This document shows, in pieces, positions 59,414 through 62,221 of a stretch of 62,221 bases of DNA (position 1 is its first letter; the number at the start of each line of letters is the position of its first letter). Source of the DNA: CAYYTU01 sp964474655 (lineage in GTDB: Bacteria; Chloroflexota; Anaerolineae; B4-G1); assembly GCA_964474655.1 (NCBI GenBank), contig CAYYTU010000014.1, positions 1 through 62,221 on the forward strand. The letters run 5' to 3'. Made by a program: the position numbers and the translations under genes. A model generated the notes under the pieces. It was not told where the DNA came from, ran no database searches, and saw only the letters and a program-made list of their open reading frames with translations.

Positions 59414-60589
59414 ATGGCCGAGGCCCGTTATTGGCGGCACTTTGATTACGTCTTGCTGGTCGTCACCATCCTGTTGACCATCTTTGGGGTGGTGATGATT
59501 TACAGCGCTAACTTGGGCAGCCTGGATGAAGATCTCCAGACGCTTTGGCGTCGGCAGATGCTCTTCGGCGTTACCGGCCTGGGCATTCTTATGTTGCTGT
59601 CTATTTTCCCGCGTGATTATCAGTGGCTGGGCGACTTCTGGTGGCTGGCTTTTCTTATCGCCGTGGTCCTGTTGGTGTTGGTGCTTTTCTTCGGTGGAAG
59701 TCAGGTGGGCAACGTCAGCGGTTGGTTCGATCTGGGCTTCATCACCTTCCAGCCCGCGTATCTGTCTATGATCCTTCTGGTGATTTCAGTCGGGGCAGTG
59801 CTCAGTCGGCGACGCAAGCGCTCGTCGGACACGCCGCTCTTTGGTCGCCCCAAGACGAGCATGACCGAGGTCACTACCGCGGAACCGGGGATCGGTAATT
59901 ATCTGGCCTCTGGTTTGATGACGTTGGTATTGGCCGGGTTGGTCTTTATTCAACCGGATATGGCTACAGCAGCGGTTTTGGTCGTCATCTGGTTGGCGAT
60001 GGTGTTCGAATCGGAGATTCATACTCGCTATCTGGTGTTTACGGCCCTCATCGGCCTGGGGGCACTTTATCCGGTCTGGCAGTTGATCGACGCGCTTGAT
60101 TTCGGGTATATGCAGGATCGTGTGTTGGAATTCCTCGATCTCGGCGAGGGAGTCAATTATCAGGTGGAGCAAGCGGCCATCGCCATTGGGTCCGGCGGCT
60201 TGTGGGGAAAGGGGCTGGCCCAGGGCACGCAGAGCCAGCTGCGTTACCTGCCGGTGCGTCATACCGATTTTATCTTCGCCGTCACCGCCGAGGAGCTCGG
60301 CTTTGTGGGAGTGATGGTGTTGTTTGCACTTTATCTGATTCTCTTCTACCGTCTGTTGCGGATCATGATGATCGCCTCCGATCCTTATGGGCGGATGTTG
60401 GTGGCCGGCACGCTGGCTATGATCTTGGCTCAGGTGGTGGTCAACGTGGGAATGAACCTGGGCCTGACGCCGGTGGCCGGTTTGCCCCTGCCCCTCATCA
60501 GCTACGGCCCGGCAGCGCTGTTAACCACGATGATGGGCATCGGTCTGGCGGAGAACGTGGCTATGCGTCATCGGAAATTGGAGTTTTAA
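59414..60589 (+). CDS. rodA: SEDS-family protein (RodA/FtsW), probably RodA
   Basis: 391 residues. About ten transmembrane helices; RQMLFGVTGLGILMLL, FIQPDMATAAVLVVIW (signature), GKGLAQGTQSQLRYLPVRHTDFIFAVTAEELGFVG and GLTPVAGLPLPLISYGP (the SEDS signature). SEDS proteins polymerise peptidoglycan from lipid II. I prefer RodA because the gene is in the min operon; FtsW is possible. Residues 120-165 include a charged loop (RRRKRSSDTPLFGRPKTS), longer than usual. The stop codon immediately precedes the octamer repeats. Confidence 0.9.
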   Translation: MAEARYWRHFDYVLLVVTILLTIFGVVMIYSANLGSLDEDLQTLWRRQMLFGVTGLGILMLLSIFPRDYQWLGDFWWLAFLIAVVLLVLVLFFGGSQVGNVSGWFDLGFITFQPAYLSMILLVISVGAVLSRRRKRSSDTPLFGRPKTSMTEVTTAEPGIGNYLASGLMTLVLAGLVFIQPDMATAAVLVVIWLAMVFESEIHTRYLVFTALIGLGALYPVWQLIDALDFGYMQDRVLEFLDLGEGVNYQVEQAAIAIGSGGLWGKGLAQGTQSQLRYLPVRHTDFIFAVTAEELGFVGVMVLFALYLILFYRLLRIMMIASDPYGRMLVAGTLAMILAQVVVNVGMNLGLTPVAGLPLPLISYGPAALLTTMMGIGLAENVAMRHRKLEF

Positions 60590-60590
60590 G

Positions 60591-60630
60591 TTTGCAGGTT
60601 TGCAAGTTAGCAAGTCTGCAAGTGCGCGGG
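60591..60630 (+). repeat. Tandem octamer repeat after rodA
   Basis: Five 8-bp units: TTTGCAGG, TTTGCAAG, TTAGCAAG, TCTGCAAG, TGCGCGGG, directly after the rodA stop. Same octamer type as in the GT2 gene at 2281-2312. Confidence 0.85.
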
Positions 60631-60697
60631 CGTGCTGCTGACGATATTGGTAACGACAGGAAGTCCGTCGGCAAATCTAGAAATCGCGTTATCTGAC

Positions 60698-60757
60698 TTT
60701 GCCACCCCATATCTGGGTTTAATTTGTCAAAATAACCCAGATGTGGGGTTGGGCAAA
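60698..60757. repeat. Long imperfect inverted repeat upstream of glnS
   Basis: Arms 60698-60719 and 60734-60757 (TTTGCC.CCCCA..TCTGGGTT against AACCCAGA..TGGGG...GGCAAA) enclose a 14-nt AT-rich loop. There is no T-run and no target duplication. It could be a processed RNA structure, a MITE-like relic or a terminator without a tail. Confidence 0.6.
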
Positions 60758-60821
60758 TTAAGATGCCGAATTGTGTGATCCGGGACGGACTCCCTGTAAC
60801 GAGAGACAAGGAGCTTTGAGT

Positions 60822-62221
60822 ATGACGACGAACGATCAACCATCGGATTTTATTCGCGATATCATTAAAGAGGATATTGAACAGGGAACCTACGATGGTC
60901 GGGTCCACACGCGCTTCCCGCCGGAGCCGAACGGCTATCTCCACATCGGGCACGCCAAGGCGATCTGCATCAACTTCGGCATCGCCGAGGACTTCGACGG
61001 GCTCTGCAACCTGCGCATGGACGACACCGACCCGACCAAGGAGGAATGGGAGTACGTCGAGGCCATCCAGCGGGACGTGCGCTGGCTCGGCTTCGACTGG
61101 GACGATCGGATGTTCTATGCCTCGGATTACTTCGAGCAGCTCTACGAATGGGCCGTCGAGTTGGTCAAGAAAGGCAAGGCCTACGTCGATCACCTCAGCC
61201 CGGAAGAGATCCGCGAGTATCGCGGCGATTTCACCACGCCGGGCAAGAACAGCCCCTACCGCGATCGCTCGGTCGAGGAGAACCTGGACCTGTTCGAGCG
61301 CATGCGAAACGGTGAGTTCGAGGAGGGAGAGTGCGTGCTCCGCGCCAAGATCGACATGACCCATCCCAATATGAACATGCGCGATCCGGTCATGTACCGC
61401 ATCCTCTACGAGACGCATTACAAGCAGAGCGACGATTGGTGCATCTACCCGACCTACGATTGGACCCACGGGCAGTCGGATTCCATCGAGGGCGTCACCC
61501 ATTCGCTCTGTTCGCTGGAGTTCGAGGACCATCGTCCGCTCTACAACTGGTTCCTCGAGGCATTGGAGATCTACCACCCCAGGCAGATTGAGTTCGCCCG
61601 GCTCTACCTCAGCCACACGGTACTGAGCAAGCGCTATCTTCTGCAATTGGTTGAGGATGGCTACGTCGACGGCTGGGACGACCCGCGCATGCCCACCATC
61701 TCCGGCATGCGACGGCGCGGTTATCCGCCGGCCGCGATTCGGGCCTTCTGCGATGAGATCGGCGTGGCCAAGGCCGACAGCCTGATCGACATCGATATGC
61801 TGGAGCACTTCGTGCGCGACGATTTGAATCAGAACGCGCCGCGCGTGATGACCGTGATGGACCCCCTCAAGGTGGTGATCGAGAATTACCCGGAGGACCA
61901 GACCGATGTGTTCGAGGTCGACATCAACCCGGAGGATCCCGCATCCGGCAAGCGCGAGGTGCCGTTCTCCCGCGTGCTCTACATCGAGCGCGGCGACTTC
62001 CGCGAGGATCCGCCAAAGAAGTTCCAGCGCCTGGCGCCGGGCCGCGAGGTGCGGCTCAAGCGGGCCTATCTGATCACGTGTGAGGACGTGGTCAAGGACG
62101 AGGACGGCGAGATCGTCGAGCTGCGCTGCTCCTACGACCCGGAGACGAAGGGCGGCGTGGCCCCGGACGGACGCTACGTGCGCACGATCCACTGGGTCTC
62201 GGCCGAGCACGCGCTCGACGT
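60822..62221 (+). CDS. glnS: Glutaminyl-tRNA synthetase, 3'-truncated by the window edge
   Basis: 466 residues visible, open to the window end. Class I synthetase: FPPEPNGYLHIGHAKAI with HIGH at 41-44, MDDTDPTKE, CVLRAKIDMTHPNMNMRDPV, IYPTYDWTHGQSDSIEGVTHSLCSLEF and the KMSKS-type loop HTVLSKR. These Gln-specific signatures (GlnRS rather than GluRS) are clear. AAGGAG lies 9 bp before the ATG. It charges tRNA-Gln directly, while gatB at 15.5 kb implies the indirect route also exists. Confidence 0.96.
   Translation, partial: MTTNDQPSDFIRDIIKEDIEQGTYDGRVHTRFPPEPNGYLHIGHAKAICINFGIAEDFDGLCNLRMDDTDPTKEEWEYVEAIQRDVRWLGFDWDDRMFYASDYFEQLYEWAVELVKKGKAYVDHLSPEEIREYRGDFTTPGKNSPYRDRSVEENLDLFERMRNGEFEEGECVLRAKIDMTHPNMNMRDPVMYRILYETHYKQSDDWCIYPTYDWTHGQSDSIEGVTHSLCSLEFEDHRPLYNWFLEALEIYHPRQIEFARLYLSHTVLSKRYLLQLVEDGYVDGWDDPRMPTISGMRRRGYPPAAIRAFCDEIGVAKADSLIDIDMLEHFVRDDLNQNAPRVMTVMDPLKVVIENYPEDQTDVFEVDINPEDPASGKREVPFSRVLYIERGDFREDPPKKFQRLAPGREVRLKRAYLITCEDVVKDEDGEIVELRCSYDPETKGGVAPDGRYVRTIHWVSAEHALD

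Noticed and set aside
60561..62210. A 549-codon open frame on the minus strand opposite glnS
   Set aside because: It lies over a complete, motif-rich glnS frame. High-GC codons create long antisense frames; the translation has low-complexity V/H/R/D content and no motif.

Overview
The window looks like a piece of a Chloroflexota chromosome, most likely Anaerolineae or Caldilineae-like. This is inferred from the gene mix, not from a marker phylogeny: translin- and DUF3467-type proteins, LysM/M23 peptidases, PT-rich lipoproteins, FdhD, ADP-forming acyl-CoA synthetase, and MinCDE next to a RodA-type protein. G+C is about 60% through most of it and visibly lower at the left edge. Bacterial -35/-10 promoters with 16-17 bp spacers are easy to read. 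I see no rRNA, tRNA, CRISPR array, transposase or phage gene.

Left part (1-8.6 kb, all minus strand): a probable operon from a TTGGCA-N17-TATAAT promoter at about 8.6 kb. It runs rmd, gmd, phosphohexomutase (a GDP-D-rhamnose route), a coiled-coil/PIN toxin-antitoxin pair, tatD, a polyprenyl diphosphate synthase, a GT2 glycosyltransferase and a polytopic GT-C glycosyltransferase cut by the window edge. Together they suggest nucleotide-sugar and lipid-carrier supply for a surface glycan.

8.7-24 kb: a Tat-exported L,D-transpeptidase, a QueG-like Fe-S protein, a lipoprotein, DUF362 plus a PAS protein, an aminotransferase, a MazF-type toxin-antitoxin pair, gatB, glutamate dehydrogenase and ssb. 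Then comes the most unusual block: DUF3467, translin, and a Cas4-like nuclease split into two membrane-anchored halves, joined by ATGA overlaps. fdhD and transketolase follow.

24-42 kb: tandem LysM-M23 peptidases; rny, recX and recA; GNAT; PBP1A; MaoC; a DUF362-ferredoxin protein; a dual-specificity phosphatase; ychF; a large sensor kinase divergent from a SpoIIE-type phosphatase; and a small P-loop protein.

42-62 kb: a co-directional run of M50 protease, HEAT protein, peptidase MA, exonuclease, radical SAM protein, acylphosphatase and a FecR-like protein. After it come radC, a zinc-ribbon membrane protein, eno-pyk (lower glycolysis), ADP-forming acyl-CoA synthetase with a BioD/DRTGG protein (acetate and ATP), minCDE-rodA (division and shape) and glnS, truncated at the right edge.

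The intergenic spaces hold a roughly 161-bp MITE-like family. Two copies have perfect 9-bp target duplications, and both sit just upstream of, or across, the -35 of a downstream promoter. A second MITE-like family and short tandem octamer and heptamer repeats that run into coding sequence are also present.
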